Assembly: GCF_023053635.1 (NCBI RefSeq) | Contig: NC_086172.1 | Coordinates: forward strand, 122,115,681-122,179,680 | Direction of reading: 5' to 3' | DNA from: Elgaria multicarinata webbii | Taxonomy: Eukaryota; Chordata; Lepidosauria; Squamata; Anguidae | DNA length: 64,000 nucleotides | In this document: positions 23,801-38,800 of the stretch, piece after piece | Layout of the letters: each line of letters begins with the position of its first letter | Numbering within the stretch: position 1 is the first letter of the stretch | Made by a program: the position numbers and the translations under genes | The notes under the pieces: model-generated | What the model saw: the letters and a program-made list of their open reading frames with translations, nothing else | What the model was told of the DNA's origin: nothing | The model's database searches: none

Positions 23801-26800
23801 GGGTAATTGTTTTCCCCACCCAAGCTAGCATTTTTATCCTAGCTCCACCCCTCTCCCCAGCCACCATTTTGCATGTGGCTCCACTTAGTGGTCCTTGAGG
23901 TTCTAGTAAAACAACAACAACTGGATTCTGAAAGTTTGAAGTCTGTCCATCTTAGGTGCATCATCATCATCATCATCATCATTTATTTCTAACTGTCTGG
24001 TAGGGCAAGCTTTCTGTGGCTCCATGATCCGAAACACAGGAGTGTGCTGCCATCAGAGGGAGATACAGAAAAACATTGTCCATCATGTTTATCAGAACAT
24101 GCTGGGTGGTATTACTGGGACTCAGCTAAGGAAGGTGAGTATTTCCCCCTACAGTTTCCATCCACATCTAACAAATCAATGAACCCAAGAAGTGGAATAG
24201 TATTCAAAGAACCAAAATTACGCAGACAAAAATGAAAGCGTAAACATTTACTTCAAATGTATGTATAATGTATATAAAAGTCACATATACAAAAAGTAAC
24301 AAATTAAGGGGTATCGTGACAGGTTGTATACATTGTGTTTCAATTTAACCCATATAATATACCACTTCTCAGATCCATTGTTTTGTTTTGTTTGTATCCT
24401 CTATTGAGAGACCTCTATCTAAAGCACATTCTTGTGGGAGTCACATAGGGCATGGAAGAGTGGAGGATGAAAGGTTATCTTATTAGTGATAGTTTGACCC
24501 ACTGCTTATGTTCCCTCGTTCATAGCATTTTCCTTTTTTTGTCCATGTGGCAACATTTATTTATTTATTTATTTATTTTTATATACCGCCCCATAGCCAA
24601 AGTTCTCTGGGCAGTTTACATGACTGTCTATGATAGGGTGACCATATGACCGGGTTTTTGATGGCAAATCTGGGAGGGGGAGGGGAAATCCAGATTTTTT
24701 TGCAAAGAGCAGCTCTAATGGGAAATAACAAAAATGCTTATAACTCCGTCATTTTTTAAGATACAGACATGAAACTTGGCACAATGGTAGCTCTTAGGAA
24801 GGGCTTTAGTCATACCAAATTTGAAACAAATCCGTTCATCCATTGATTTTTTAGGATTTTTTTTAAAATTGAGGTTTTAAAATTATTATTTTTAAAATCG
24901 TCATTTTTAAAGTTAAAGAGATGAAACTTTGTACCATGATAGTATTTAGGTAGAGCTTTAGCCACACCAAATTTGAAACAGATCCATTCATCCATTGATT
25001 TTTTAGGAATTTTTTTAAAATTGAGGTTTTAAAATTATTATTTTTAACATCGTCATTTTTACAGATAAAGAGATGAAACTTTGTACCATGATAGGATTTA
25101 GGTAGAGCTTTAGCCACACCAAATTTGAAACAGATCTGTTCATCCATTGATTTTTTAGGAATTTTTTAAAAAATGAGGTTTTAAAATTATTATTTTTTAA
25201 ACTGTCATTTTTAAAGATAAAGAGCTGAAAGTTGGCACCATGATAGCTTTTAGGTAGAGCTTTAGCCGTACCAAATTTGAAACAGATCTAGGGGCAGTAG
25301 CAAATCCTGTTAACAACAACAGCAGCTTGTAATGAGTGAAGATACAGTCAGAAAAGATATTTGAGGGAAGGGGAGAATGTAACACACAGAGTATAGCAAA
25401 AGCTTCAAAGTACAACAAAACCTACAAAAGTAGGAGTGAGTGAAGTTAATTTCAGATACATTGAATCTCTCACTTGTTCTTTATTTCAGTGATTTTAACA
25501 TTAAGATGTTATGTAGAACAGATTTGTCTTAAATGTGTGCTGTAAAATCAGACATGTGACCAAGGCTATGTTCGGGTGGGCACGCCCTCTTGGTACTGGA
25601 CATGCCCCCTTGGGGGCAACCATGTTCTCCTTTTTGGTTTCCAAAATATGGTCACCCTAGTCTATGAAATCTTCTTTTGGTCCACCACATCTGTTAGAAG
25701 CCCTTCATTCTGGTTTTGCATAGTATGGTTTCTTTGCACTCTTGCCCCTGTGTTGGCTCTTGCATATGCTGCCTCACAAATCCATGCGTATTGTCATGTT
25801 GTTCATCTTCCTACCATGTTTCTCATGCTTTTTCCTCACCAAAACTGATTCCTATAGAGACAAACTATTAAAAATAGTTTCTTTTTGGATGTCTCTTATT
25901 CAATATTTTCTTTTTAAAAAACAAACAAACAGAGTAGCCTGTGTGTCTTTTACACAGGAGAAAAGTAACTGGGGGAGGGGAAAAACAATAAAAAAGGGAA
26001 GGGTTATGTAGCTCCTCTCCCTCCTCTTCTTCTGCTGAAACTTGCAGCATCCAGAGGCTGCTCTCAGCTGAAAAAGAAAATGTCAGAGAAAAGATACACA
26101 TGGATGCATGTAACATATTTCAGCCCACAGTTAAGCCCGTCAGCTAAGCATATGGGTGGAAGAGTAGCACAAACTGTATTGTATGTGAATTACACTGTTC
26201 CCAGTCTGTCATTGTCTTTGCAACAGTGTCTCCAGGTGCCCTTTGTACGTTCTCTCTACTCCTACCGCGTGTTCCAAACAAGACGTCTTTTTGATAGGAG
26301 AGCTACGTGTTTGGAATGGCATCCAACGCATCCCAGCGTACTTGCTGCAGGCTCCAAAGGTGGAGAGATCATGTTGTGGGACTATGAAGTGCCTAAAAAA
26401 ACCTGCTTCATAAAAGGGGTAAGTCATTATGAGGATTGGATGTAGTATCCTCACAGGCTATATGATAGAGCAGTGTGTGATGCCCAGCACTGGGTTAATG
26501 TTGAATTGCGCTTGAGGGATCTGTGTTGTAGTTTCCCTACTTTCTATATAAAGGGTAGAATTAGCTAGGGAGGGATGTCATTGAGTTGGCTAAGTATTAT
26601 TCTAAAATGGAACATTTGTAAGAAACACACACGGGAGTTATCAGTTTTTGGCATTAAGTGCTTACTTCATCTTCATGTGTTATCAAATGAGGAAGCACTT
26701 TACTGAGTGGAAGGAAGAAAATCCCTAGAAATTAAATTACATTTTTCATTGGCCTTGTGACTGTGTTTCATGGATAAAAGTATCTTGGCAAATTATACTT

Positions 26801-29800
26801 GTGTTGCTCTGTGGAGTGAAGTTCTTAATTTCTTGAGGATGGATAGAGAAAATAATGAAAAGGAAGAGAATAATTTCCTTAAATTCCTAACTGTGGCCAT
26901 GTCTTGACAACCGCTTATCGGCGCCACAAACTCTCAAAGCCCTGCTCCTTCAAATTGTCCCCATGTGAAGGAGATAGCATGGGGGTTATAACGAGGGGGA
27001 GGGAGGAGCTGCTCTGCCATGGTGTGTCCCTCCCTGGTTGGCCCCCGATTTACCTTGCTCTCCCGAGAGGACCAGACTGATCTTGGCTCTCTCCAGAGGA
27101 TGCATGGAGGCGGTCCAATGGCCATTTGGCTCGCTGGCCCCACCCCCCGTCCCTGTCCAGCCGATGCAACCAATCAGGGGCCTGCATTCGCTGGGACATG
27201 TCTCCTACGCAGCTCCAGAGCAAGGCAACAGACAGCAGATGCCGTCATCGCCTCACTCAAAGTGAAAAAAGTGCGCATAAGTCTCCAACTTTTTAAATTC
27301 AGAGGTTCAGGGGAAAGCCCTGGGATGGCTCCGCAGTGGCTGCTGTGTCATATAAATGACCTAACACCATTGTGGTCTAATACTTCAGGCAGAAACATGA
27401 TTTTCATTTTCACGTGTATCAAACAAAAAAAAATAGGCAGTAGCAACAGCAGTTTAAATTGCATTTTCAGAGATCTTAGCCTATTTATTTTACAGAGCAG
27501 CCTTCCTAGCATCACCTTCATCTTCCATTTTATCCTCCAAGTCTGCACAAGAAAGCAGTCATTAATGTCCCTAAATTGATTTTACAACACCCATCATAAA
27601 TTGTGTCCTTCCCTCCTCTGGGACATGACTTGCTTCCAGCCTTCTTCTTTATCGTCTTGTTCTCCTTCCCAGCTCCCACCTCTGCATGTGCAAAAGAAAA
27701 TGCATATAAAATATGTATAAAGTTCCATTAATATGCACCATAAAACACCTAAATTTGCTCAGATGGTTACCAAAATGGATTGTTCCCTTCGGCATTCTCA
27801 CTTGATAGCTATTCACAGAGCGTGTCCTACTTAGAAAGGGGCGAAATAGAGGTCTCAGCAGTCCATGTGATAGTGTCATCCTGACAAGAAGTTGCCCTCC
27901 ATGGCGATGGTGCCTGGTTGTCTGCAGGACCACTTTCCACCATAGCAGGCATTTAGCAGGAATCATATTGGCCAAGTGAGCTTGAAACCTTTTCTGTGTG
28001 AAGATATTGGCTTCAGCCTAGTTGCTGTAGTACTATTGGTGCTGATGAGATAATAAGAGGGACTTTACTCTTTCCTAATCTCTGAGTCCTCTCTGTTTTA
28101 TTCATCCCAATTCATTACAGATGGGACCTGGAGGGGCCATCACAGGAATGAAGTTTAACCCTTTTAACCCTAGTGAGCTGTTCACATCATCACTTGCTGG
28201 AACTGCTGCCCTGCAGGATTTAAGTGGGAAGACAATCCGAGTCTTCACCAGCACCGATGATTGGGCGTAAGATGCAACTCAGTTTTCTCCACCTTTGACT
28301 CCTTCTGGGGTTGAAGGCAGCACAAATACAGAAAGTACTATTTGTAGATTTGGTGTGTGTGTGTGTTTGCTGTCCCACTCAGAACTTGTCTGATTTGCTA
28401 TAGCTGAATCACTATTTTTTTCTTTTAGCCCCAGAAATTGGCCCTTAAGGACATTGGTGAAGAACAAGGTGGAAAAACAACTTACAGTTTAAAAACAAAA
28501 TAGCCAGAAATCACATTGCAAAAGTCTGTCTAAATAAGCCTCAAAAATTGCCAACAAACTGGTGCAAGGGGCCTCCCTCAGCAGAGATATTTGCTGTCCA
28601 ACACATCAGATTGAAAAAGTGGCACCTGCAACAAAATGTTGTAGTATGATGTCCTCCTGTTCTGTATTCCAACCAATCAGCCATGCCTTTTTTCAGGATA
28701 CTCCATTCCGTTTCCCCCGTTTTCTGTCCCCCAGCAGACAGAAAGCATTCCATGCCCAGTCAGCATATTCTGTCCTCATTGGACTGTTTGTTTCTTGCTC
28801 CTTTAGGGCTTTCAAAAAAAATGTAGTCCAAATCATCTGGAAGGCACCAAGTTGGGGAAGGCTAATTTAGACAGTCTTCTGCCATTACAGTAGTAAAGAC
28901 TAGCAGCACATTTGTATACCACAACATTGACTACTATAGTATACACAGAAATTAAAATTTCATAAAGCTGTAGATAGTCTTGCCTTAAAAAGCATTTCAT
29001 GCATTCCGAAAGAGAAACTATTTCATGGGACTGTTTTTCAGTGTTCCACAAAATGTCCAACTTTTCCATTGGGAAAAATTGGAAAAAAAATGTCCTTGGG
29101 GGAGTGGGGGGGGGGCGGAGAAAGAGAAAATAACATTTTTTCCAGGCCTTCACATCTCTTGGTGGTACATAAGTTAGAGGGACCTCTTCTGTGCATGTGG
29201 ATTCTGAAAGCCAAATCTTTTGTACAAAATGATTATGGAGGTGGGAGCTATCTGCAATGGCTTCAGCAGCTTTGTTCGAATACCTTTGATTTCCTTGGGA
29301 ACTTTATATTACATTACTTTTTCTGATTCTGATATTAATATCAGTGTTTTGAAGAGGGTGTGAAGAAACATCTGTCTGTGTTAAACTAAATGTAAGAGAG
29401 GTTGAATAAATGTTTTATTTTCCTCTCCGGTTCATGTCTCTGGAAACTGATACAGTAGCTTTCTGGGGCATATATCAGAAATAAAATAGACACGTACCTA
29501 GCCATCCTTATGTAATATTACTCACCTCTTCAGATGCATGTAGCTGTGTCAAGGGGAAAAATACAGTATGATATACTCTTCAATTTTTATATGAAGATAT
29601 CGCATTTTGACTTCTTAAAGAAAAATTGTTTGGAATGTGATTCGTTTTCCTATAGAGTCTATGCTATGCCATCCCCATTAAATACTTCTCCCACAAAAGT
29701 ACCTGCATTGCCCATTGGAAAAGACCAGATACCATGCGCTCAAGAGAAGCTGCGAATGAAGACTTTTCTTGGAAGATGTTCAACCACAGGGGCTTCTCTA

Positions 29801-32800
29801 GGTTTATTTATTTATTTATTACATTTATATACCGCCCCATAGCCAAAGCTCTCTGGGTGGTTTACAATAGTTAAAAACAAGGAACATTAAAAACAAATAT
29901 ACGAAAATTTAAAAGCATAAAAACAGCAATAAAAAGCATTAAAAACAGTTGTTTTTAAATGGATACTGTTGTTTTTATACTGTTTTTATGTTTTTTAAAT
30001 TTTTGTATACTTTTAATGTTTACTATTTTTAATTGTTGTAAATCGCCCAGAGAGCTTCGGCTGTGGGGCGGTATATAAATGTAATAAATAAATAAATAAA
30101 TAAATATCCATTTAAAACAGCTATTCTGGGCTCAGCATGAAATATTGCTTGTTTTGTTCTTGCTCTCTCAGACCTGGAAGCAGTTCAAGATGTGGTTGCC
30201 AGAGTCAAATCCTGTAGTCCAACCAAAGGGAAGCTGTTGTAGCTGGAAGGAACTTTGTAATATGTGGGCAATAGGTTGGCTTGATCCTAAAGGCACAAAA
30301 TATTTTCATTTTCTATAAATTACTGGAGATATTTATTGCTACTCTTGTTGAAAGATGGAGAATGTATGTCATGATATGAGACCTTTTAATAATATGTGTT
30401 GCTCTTAGAATTATCCTAGTCCTGCATAGTTCTTGCTTGCTCTATAGTCTAAATGGCCACTACAAGTGTTGAAGAGAGTGAGATTAAGGAGTCAATACAT
30501 TTAGTTCTGTAGGAGGGGGCTAGTAGATCAGTCCACCAGGATAGAAATTGTCTAGTGTTTCCTCTTCCTGTTTTTTAATTGTCAAGAGGATATTGGATAG
30601 CTTCCTAGCATTTGTTGAACTTGCTTCTGAAAGGAATTTGCATGCAAATCTGAGCAATTAGAACTAATAGTGGACTAGGGCTAGGGCTAATGAGTATAGT
30701 ATTACGCAGATAGATGAATTCATCTAATATCTCCAGGAGCTCAGCACTTCTCTGCCAGGATGTGCTGACAGCCTATTCCCATTCTTCCAGAGTAACTTGG
30801 GTGTTCCTCTCCTGTTCCCATTTGTGTTCTAGAATAGGAGACCAAGAGACTCTCTGGAAGGCATAAAATTCTGCCCATTTGAAGTGGAAAAACTTTATAT
30901 GGATCAGGGAATGGCACCCTTAGTTTACAGCATTTTGAGGGCCAACCTGTGCAAGTAATCTCCTGCATGAATTCCATGATGTTTAGTGAAGACTGACAAG
31001 GCCAGGATCATTGTTCAGCTGAGAACTTTGTTTTAACTTTCTTGTGAATACACCAGGACAGGATCCTGGGATTTGCTCTGGCTGTTTTCCTGGCCCTACA
31101 GGAAGTAACAGGTCTCTGCTTAAGAATCTAACCCAGCCTTCACCAATCTGCCCCCCTCCAGATGTGTTGGACTACAACTCCCAAAATTCCTAGCCAGCAT
31201 GGGAATTGTGGTCCAACAGATCTGGAGAGGGGGCAGGTTGGGGAAGGCTAATCTAACTGATCAAGATGGGGCATTTGAATTAGTTTGCTGTTCTTTCTGG
31301 CAAATGAAGTAGTTCAGGATATTGTCTGCATGAGCTCTTGAATGTTGTGCAGGGGAAGAGAGGGTTAAACCATTTAAAAAAAAAAACATGTGAAAGTTTT
31401 AAGAGTGGGCTTAGTCTTGCCAGTGTTGTCTTGACTTGAAGTATGCTTTTTGTATATTACTTGTTTTTGTTATACTACCTGGGGTAAATAACCCCAAACT
31501 GATTCCACATCAGAGGGCCCCTACGGCTCATTTCAGTTGTGATTCTATTGCTTATGTAAATGATGGGATGGTGGCTTTCCCCCCTTTTTTAAAGGCCAGA
31601 GAACTATCTTTTTATACTTGTTGTTAAGAAGTGACAGTTCTGAGTTTGTACTTTTTTCTTTTTAGTTTCTGGTACTGCAGTATTGATGTATCTGCAAGTT
31701 GCCGAACTGTGGTGACAGGTGATAACGTTGGCAACGTGGTCCTGCTTGATATGGAGGGTAAAAAGGTTTGTGTGCTCCTTGTCTTAGCCTTATTGGATTT
31801 CAGATTTTTCAAATCTTCATAATGATATTGCATTGACTGACATTATATATGTTCTTATACCACTGTTTTTGGATTCACAAACACCATTCATGTGATGTTA
31901 CAGTGGTGGAAGATCTGCTTCAATTTGGGTCCAGTCCTACCCTATTTTAGGATCAACCATATAGAGGAACTCTGTGGTTCTTTCCTATCCACATGTTTCC
32001 CTTCTACTTCGTGGGGAGGAATAATCTAATTTACCCCACCAAGGTGGTTCCTCCATCTAGATCAGAGGTACACAAGCTTTTGGTCCCATGCCATCTATGA
32101 TGATGGGTTGGGGTCACGTGCATGTGTGTGTGCGCACACACACACACACACGGCACATGTGCACACACAGATACATACCCCTGTGATCCTGATACAGATT
32201 GTTCTTTCATCGCAGGTAGAAGTGGTAGGGGGAAAGTGATCTGTATGAGAATCTCTGGGAGAGGGAGGGGAGCATCTTTTCTAAACCCATCCCTCAGTGA
32301 CCCTAATACAGATCACTCCCTCCCACAGAGATTCTCATACAGATGCTCTTTTCTCAGTGGATCTGGGCTCTGTAGATAATGCTTTGAGGGGTGCATGTGG
32401 CCCCTGTGCTACGGGTTGTGCACCCCTGATCTAGATGTTATCAGTGTAGAATGGGCTTGACCACAAAGAAGCAGTCCCTGTGTCACTCCAGTAAAATAGG
32501 GCTTGGGACTTAATATTTTTCCAGTACTGGAAAGATCATATCCCAGAAGGAGAACCTGGAAACACCATATTCAAATTAATCTTGGTCATTTTCTAGAGGT
32601 TTTGAGAGTTGGATTTGTTTCAAAATGCAAGCATACAGTATTGGGCCTGCCCCTCTTCTATCTTCGTTTGTTTTAGGGGTTGTACCATTTCCTAGGAAAG
32701 ATATGCTCTGTTTCTGAGTTCCATAGACCAGAAACTCTTGCTCTGCAGCTGCCATGTGTTTAATCTTTTATACTAAATCCACTGTAGATATGGAATCTGA

Positions 32801-35800
32801 AACTGCACAAAAAGAAAGTGACTCATGTGGAGTTTAATGCTCATTGTGACTGGCTCCTGGCTACAGCCTCTGTGGATCACACAGTTAAAATTTGGGATTT
32901 GAGAAGCATTAAGGACAAGTCAAGTTCTCTTCATATACTTCCACATGATAAAGCTGTTAATGCAGGTAAGATATAAAAGTGAGAGCTCCCTTGTTGGTGG
33001 CTTACCCTTTCCTACCCATTGTTGGCTGTATTGTGCATGTCTGCCTTTCAGGTAAGTGCCCCACGTCTTTATCTGTTCATCTTGTATTCACTGTACCAGT
33101 TGTTCTCCTTTAAGTTTACTAGTTGGCCTTGTATAGTCATGATCATCCCAGCTTCCTCATAGGATAAAACAAAGTGAGGAAACATTGTAAGTTGCCCTGA
33201 TACATTGGCATACGGTGAGGAGGAAATTGGGAGGGAGGGAACTCCCCACCACCACCAGTCCTGCTTTTGCCATATTTTCATTCGCCTTGTCCAAAACATG
33301 AAGTGAACTTAGAGCGAATCTGTAAATCTAGGGTTTTATCCCAATATCAGCCCTGCAGAATAAAAAACACAAAGGTATGTGGATGGTAACTTGTTTATTT
33401 TTTCCATCTTAAAGAAAATTGTTTAATACATTTACAACATAGTTAAAATAGTACTATTGTTTATATCTTCATTATATCTTGTGTTCATAAAACTAATAAA
33501 GGGCAACTAGATTGGTTCACTTTATGTAGACAATTTAGTCATGTATTTAAAGTGCTAGTTTTGACCTTTAAATTCTTATATGGTTTGGGACCAAATTACT
33601 AAAAGGATTGCCTTCATCTTTATCAGCCTACCCACACTTTAATATCAGCAAGAGGGGCTCTTCTTAATTGCCCACCTGTGTGGGCAGTTAAGTCGGTGCA
33701 TACACAAGGTGTGGGGCCTTTTCTGCAGTGGCCCCACACCTCTGGAATAAATTGCCATCAGGGAGCTGCCAGACCCCATCATTGCAGGCTTTTAGAAAAG
33801 CCCTGAAGACTTGCTTGTTTACTCTGGCCTTCCCCTGATCAATGTTTTATGGAACTGGATTATAGCTGTAATTGTGCTGTATATTCTGTCTTATGCTAAT
33901 GTTTGTTGTTTTGTGGAACTTTTGCTGCTTTTATTACCATATTTTTTATTGTGAATTTTATTTTCTGTATTTTATTGTTGCACGCCATTGTGGGAGGGCT
34001 CCTGTCCTGAAAGGCAGTCAATTAATTAATTAATTAATTAATTAGACAGTTTAGCCATTTCAGCCAATTTCTAAGTCTTAGCAATAAATTTCTTTAGTGA
34101 AGGAGGCAAGTAAATTATTCAATTTACTTACAAATCTTGTTGAAAAATATTTGCCCTTCATGCTTTAAAAAATCCCTGCATTAGGCATTTGTAACGGTGT
34201 GTAGGGTGTGTTTAATGGTAGTCAAGGGTTAGTGACAGTGGTAACAACACAGTTGGGAGTGTTTGGGCACCAAGGTTTTTGAATATTTTACCTTTAGGGG
34301 ACCTTTTCCATATTGATTTTATATGAATAGCTAATATATATGATTGCATATAAGATTGGTTTTAGGATTTCCCTTTTGTTTTGTTACTGTGGTGTCTCTG
34401 AAGTATCATCTGCTGGATCTGTCTTGATTTTTTTTATTGTAAAAGATTCAAGTTTCCAGGTGCTAAGCTGAAATTACAGCCACATGTGCATTTCTCTGGA
34501 TTTTGCCCAAAGAAACTAAATTTAAATACATCTGTATCCTATTGAAATCAGTGGTATCTTAAGGATTCTGTTGCTTTTATTGGAAATCCAGTTTGTTGAT
34601 CTCAGCTACGGTTTCTATTTCTCGTTACATCCATAATCTATGTTATTTAGGACATATCCGTTTGTGGCTCTTGCCTGTTTCACAGCCTGAAAAAGTGACT
34701 AAGGCAATTATAATGTTTGCTTAATAAAATAAGTACGTTAATTAAAAGAATGTATGCTTCTACAGAACTAAGCATAATGAGATTATAAACCATAACTGGG
34801 ATATCTAGGATATACCACGCTTTTTTCTTGGAAATTCATTTTAGTAGTCACAGCACTGTTATCTAACACATATTTCTGTTTCCCTGCCCCCCCCCCTTTT
34901 CAGCTTATTTCAGTCCAATCAATGGTGCTAAATTACTGAGCACTGACCAGCACAATGAAATCCGGATTTATTCCTCTTCTGATTGGTCCAAACCACAGCA
35001 CTTGATTCCGCATCCTCATCGGCACTTTCAGCACCTCACACCTATCAAGGTGAAAAATAGGAATGTTACCTAGGGGTCATTGCCCACTTGATGGTGGCAG
35101 AAAGTTAAGAAGAAAAGCATCCAACTCCTGTATGGAGATTTATTGAAAGCCTGATTGCTAGGCAATCATCTACATACGCAGGTCCAAGACTAGGATCTAG
35201 ATCAGAATGATTCATTCTGTTGTTGTTGTTTGTTATGAATCTATGCAAATAAGTGGACCAGTATTCAGCTCATATCTGAGGACAAAATCTGTGGTATAAA
35301 GTAAGCATGAATGGAAAAGAACCAGAGGGTAGGGTTGGGCAGAAAGAATTCTAGGACAGAGGCATGTAATTGCAACCAGAATATCTAGAGTACTAGTTTG
35401 ACCTATAGTTTTGTGTTCAGATGCCAAGTAGTATTGCTACTAAGAACCTATGAAAATTTGGTTGCTAGATTATTTATTTAAAACATTTATATCCCGCCCT
35501 ATATCATTAAGATCTCAGAGCGGCGTACAGATAAAAGCATACAGTATAAAACAATAAATATGCACAGTTAAAAACAAATTAAACCATGAACCAAGTTAAA
35601 ATAATATATAATTTTAAAGCAGTTAAAACAGCTAAAACAATGTGCCATCTTAGTGGATTTAACCATCAAAGTCTTTGTTAAAAAGCCATGTTTTTACTTG
35701 GCGTCGAAATAAAATCAGTATTGGTACCAGTCGGGCCTCCAAGGGGAGGGCATTTCACAGTCTGGGTGCCACAACAGAGAAAGCCCTCTCCCTTGTCCCA

Positions 35801-38800
35801 TCATAGCTTATATGTTGCGTTGGTGGGATACGGAGAAGGGCTCCCCCAACAGAACTCAAGTCTTGGGCAGGCATATATAAGGATTAAGATGTCTTAAAAG
35901 TTTTACAGTTTGTTTGATCTCATGGCAGCAGTAGAAGTGAACCTGAAGGACCACACTGTAGCCCCACAGAACGCCAGCATTTGGCAAAACTCAAGTTGTT
36001 GCAGTTCTTTGTGACTAGTGTACAGCTCATGTTGCCATGGGCGCTAGTCTGAGGATCAAACATACTGTTCCTTGACTCCCGCTATGTCAGTCCTCCAGAT
36101 ACTATATGGAGGTTGCGTTCCTTCAACGCAACTGAGGACATTTGGCCCTCGCTTCCTCACACCCATCACCGCTGAATAACATTTGTTACTTCCCTTCAGG
36201 CCTCAATCCCACCTCCTTCCCTCTTCCCCCACATTCTAAAACCCTAGGGCTGCTTCTTTTCCTCCTCCTTCGCCACCTCAGAGCATTTGCCACCACCTCC
36301 ATCACCATCCCTATCGCCACTACAACCGCTCTGAGAGTGGGCTCAACTCGCAGAGCCCAAGGCCCTCCTTCATCCCTCCCTTTGTGTTTTCTCTCTTTGT
36401 GCCTGTGCAGCGCAGAGCTACGTGGGAGCTGTAGTTCCCTGACTGCCTAAGGCTCATGGCCAGGGCGCAGAAACATACTGTTTAGCTATTAAAACTCGAG
36501 CTTTGAACTTTTTCGAACTTTCAAAATTTTCTGCAGGTAATAAGGCATAAACTACCCTATTCTTATATAAGATACCTATCAACCTTAGCAGTGATTTGCT
36601 TAATCATCTCTTCTGCATTTCAGGCAACATGGCATCCACGTTATGACCTAATTGTGGCTGGTCGTTACCCAGACCCTAAATTCCCAGGATACACAGCAGA
36701 TGAGCAGAGAACTATTGACATATTTGATGGAAACAGTGGGGAGATGATGTGTCAACTGCATAATCCAAATGAATCACTCATTCACGTGGTCGGTATAGAA
36801 GTCTACTGGCTGTGTTTGGATGATTGTGGGGTTGGAAGAACCCATAATTGGTTCTTTCCCCGCCTCTGCTTGTGCTGGCAGCACGGGGCAATTTACATAA
36901 TTACTTGTGATGCAGCATGGGTTGCTGTGATATCTGAACCCGGTGTGTGGTGCAGCAGAGGTGGCTTCATACCACCCTACAACCCACGACTTGCAGAAGG
37001 GGTTGTGGGTGGGTATGAACCCATCCCCCCAGCGCCGCGGGTTCAGATGACCCAGCACCCTGTGCTGCATTGCAAGTAAATATGTAAATTGTGGGCAAAC
37101 GCAGAGGTGAGGAAAGAATACTTTTACTTGTCACAAAAGTATGTGTCTAATACTTGGTTTCTCATTAGCGCAAACCACTAGGATTCTCTAGCTTCCTTAA
37201 ATTATTCTTTTTAAGGGCTCAATAGACATATATTCATGGCAAGAGTTTACTTGGATAGGGAGCCCTTCAGTACCTGCATTAATACTGCTTGTTAGAGGTG
37301 ACCAGACATTTCAGCAGGCCTTTGTAATTAAGCATTATTTGAAGTCTCAATTACTCTGCCGCTCTGAGTCTTCTGGCATGCAAAAAGAACTTGGTGCATC
37401 TGTGGCCTCTCAGATCTCATGCTCAGATGTCATGTTGAGACTTTTCGTTGCTTTCAAATGCCTTTAAAGCCAGGCAGAAAGTCAGAGATCGGACCACTCC
37501 TTTCTTCACTGGATTCTCTGTGCATGTTAGACGAGTTAGGTATGGCCATGGTTTGTGCATCTGACCCCCACATGAAGAGAGTCCTCAAGAGTTCTCTGCA
37601 GTGTGTGGAAACCTCACGGAAGAAATATCTCTCAGGTTTTGCTGAGTCCAGCACAGGTGATTTACCAGAATCAAATATATGGTTGCTGTTACTGACCTGA
37701 TGACTGTTTTTGTAAACTCCAGTAGGTGACTCTGATTCCCTCCTCCTTTCTTCAAGTTTTCTTAGCTGTTTTGTTTAGAGCTGCTAACCTTGTCATGTAG
37801 TGTTGGCCACTAGATCCAGGTATTCCCCAGAATACCTGTATGGACCACTATAACGTTCCAGGGTCACCCATTTCTTCTGGAGGCATGCAGCATGTTTTCT
37901 AAACTTCAGAAATAAGGAATTAGTTGTGGATCTCTGATCTGAGTAGCTTCAGCAAAGTTCATGTCACTTCAGTTTTGTACAGATTTGGGAAAGGGAACTC
38001 AGAGACAGGAAGCCATCATTTAGTGTTTGTTTTCTTGAAGGATGTTCAGATTCAAAATTAGAGCCTGGATAACAACAACAACAAAAAGTTACTGTGTATT
38101 CTGTGCAGTTTTTAAAGGAGGGCTTCATCTCTGTCCTTGGGGTATAATAAATGTTTTACTGCTTGTTGTCCAGGCTGTCTGCTCTCAAGCAGATTTTCTT
38201 TAAGTTTCATGCGTGCCACATGCTGGAAGATTTCTGTGGAAGGATTCCTTCCCTCCGCCTGTTGCCTCCTGTCACCATATAGGAGTCATGATGGACTGGC
38301 TAGGGTGCTGAGGCTGGTAGCATAGTTGGGAGATGGGGGAAGGGCTTGCCATTCAAACTCTGCTGATTTGAGCAGAACATTTCAACATTCAATGCTGGAC
38401 CTTTCTCTGTTGCGCAATTAGAATGTTCTGGTTTCTGATTTGATAAGTGAGCAGCTGACAAAGTTACAATGCATTGCTGTGTTTACATTTACAGCTCAAT
38501 AAGTTTAATCCCGTGGGAGACACACTGGCTTCTGGAATGGGTAAGTGATTGGTTTAATCTTACACAGTTTGATAATGGGTCTGTGTTCCTCCCAAATCAA
38601 GATAAATTGGCATTTTCCAGAAAAAGGTGTGCTAATAATGTGTTCAAACTTGTGGCTCTGCTCATAATACTTATTTGTTTGTTTAATTAAAATATTTTTT
38701 ACTCTGCCTTTCCTCAAAAAAGATTTCAAGGTGGCTAACAGCAATCAATAATAAAATATGAGTCATATTTTAACAGTACTAGTTCTGCTTGCATATTCAC

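Noticed and set aside
24810-25418. repeated similar open frames on the minus strand as a repetitive protein
   Set aside because: They are translations of the 152-bp tandem array inside a hAT-type element. 152 is not a multiple of three, so no single frame continues through the units.
36774-37079. overlapping open frames on both strands after DDB2 exon 9
   Set aside because: The plus frame is exon 9 read into its intron, and the minus frame is its mirror across the 245-bp palindrome.
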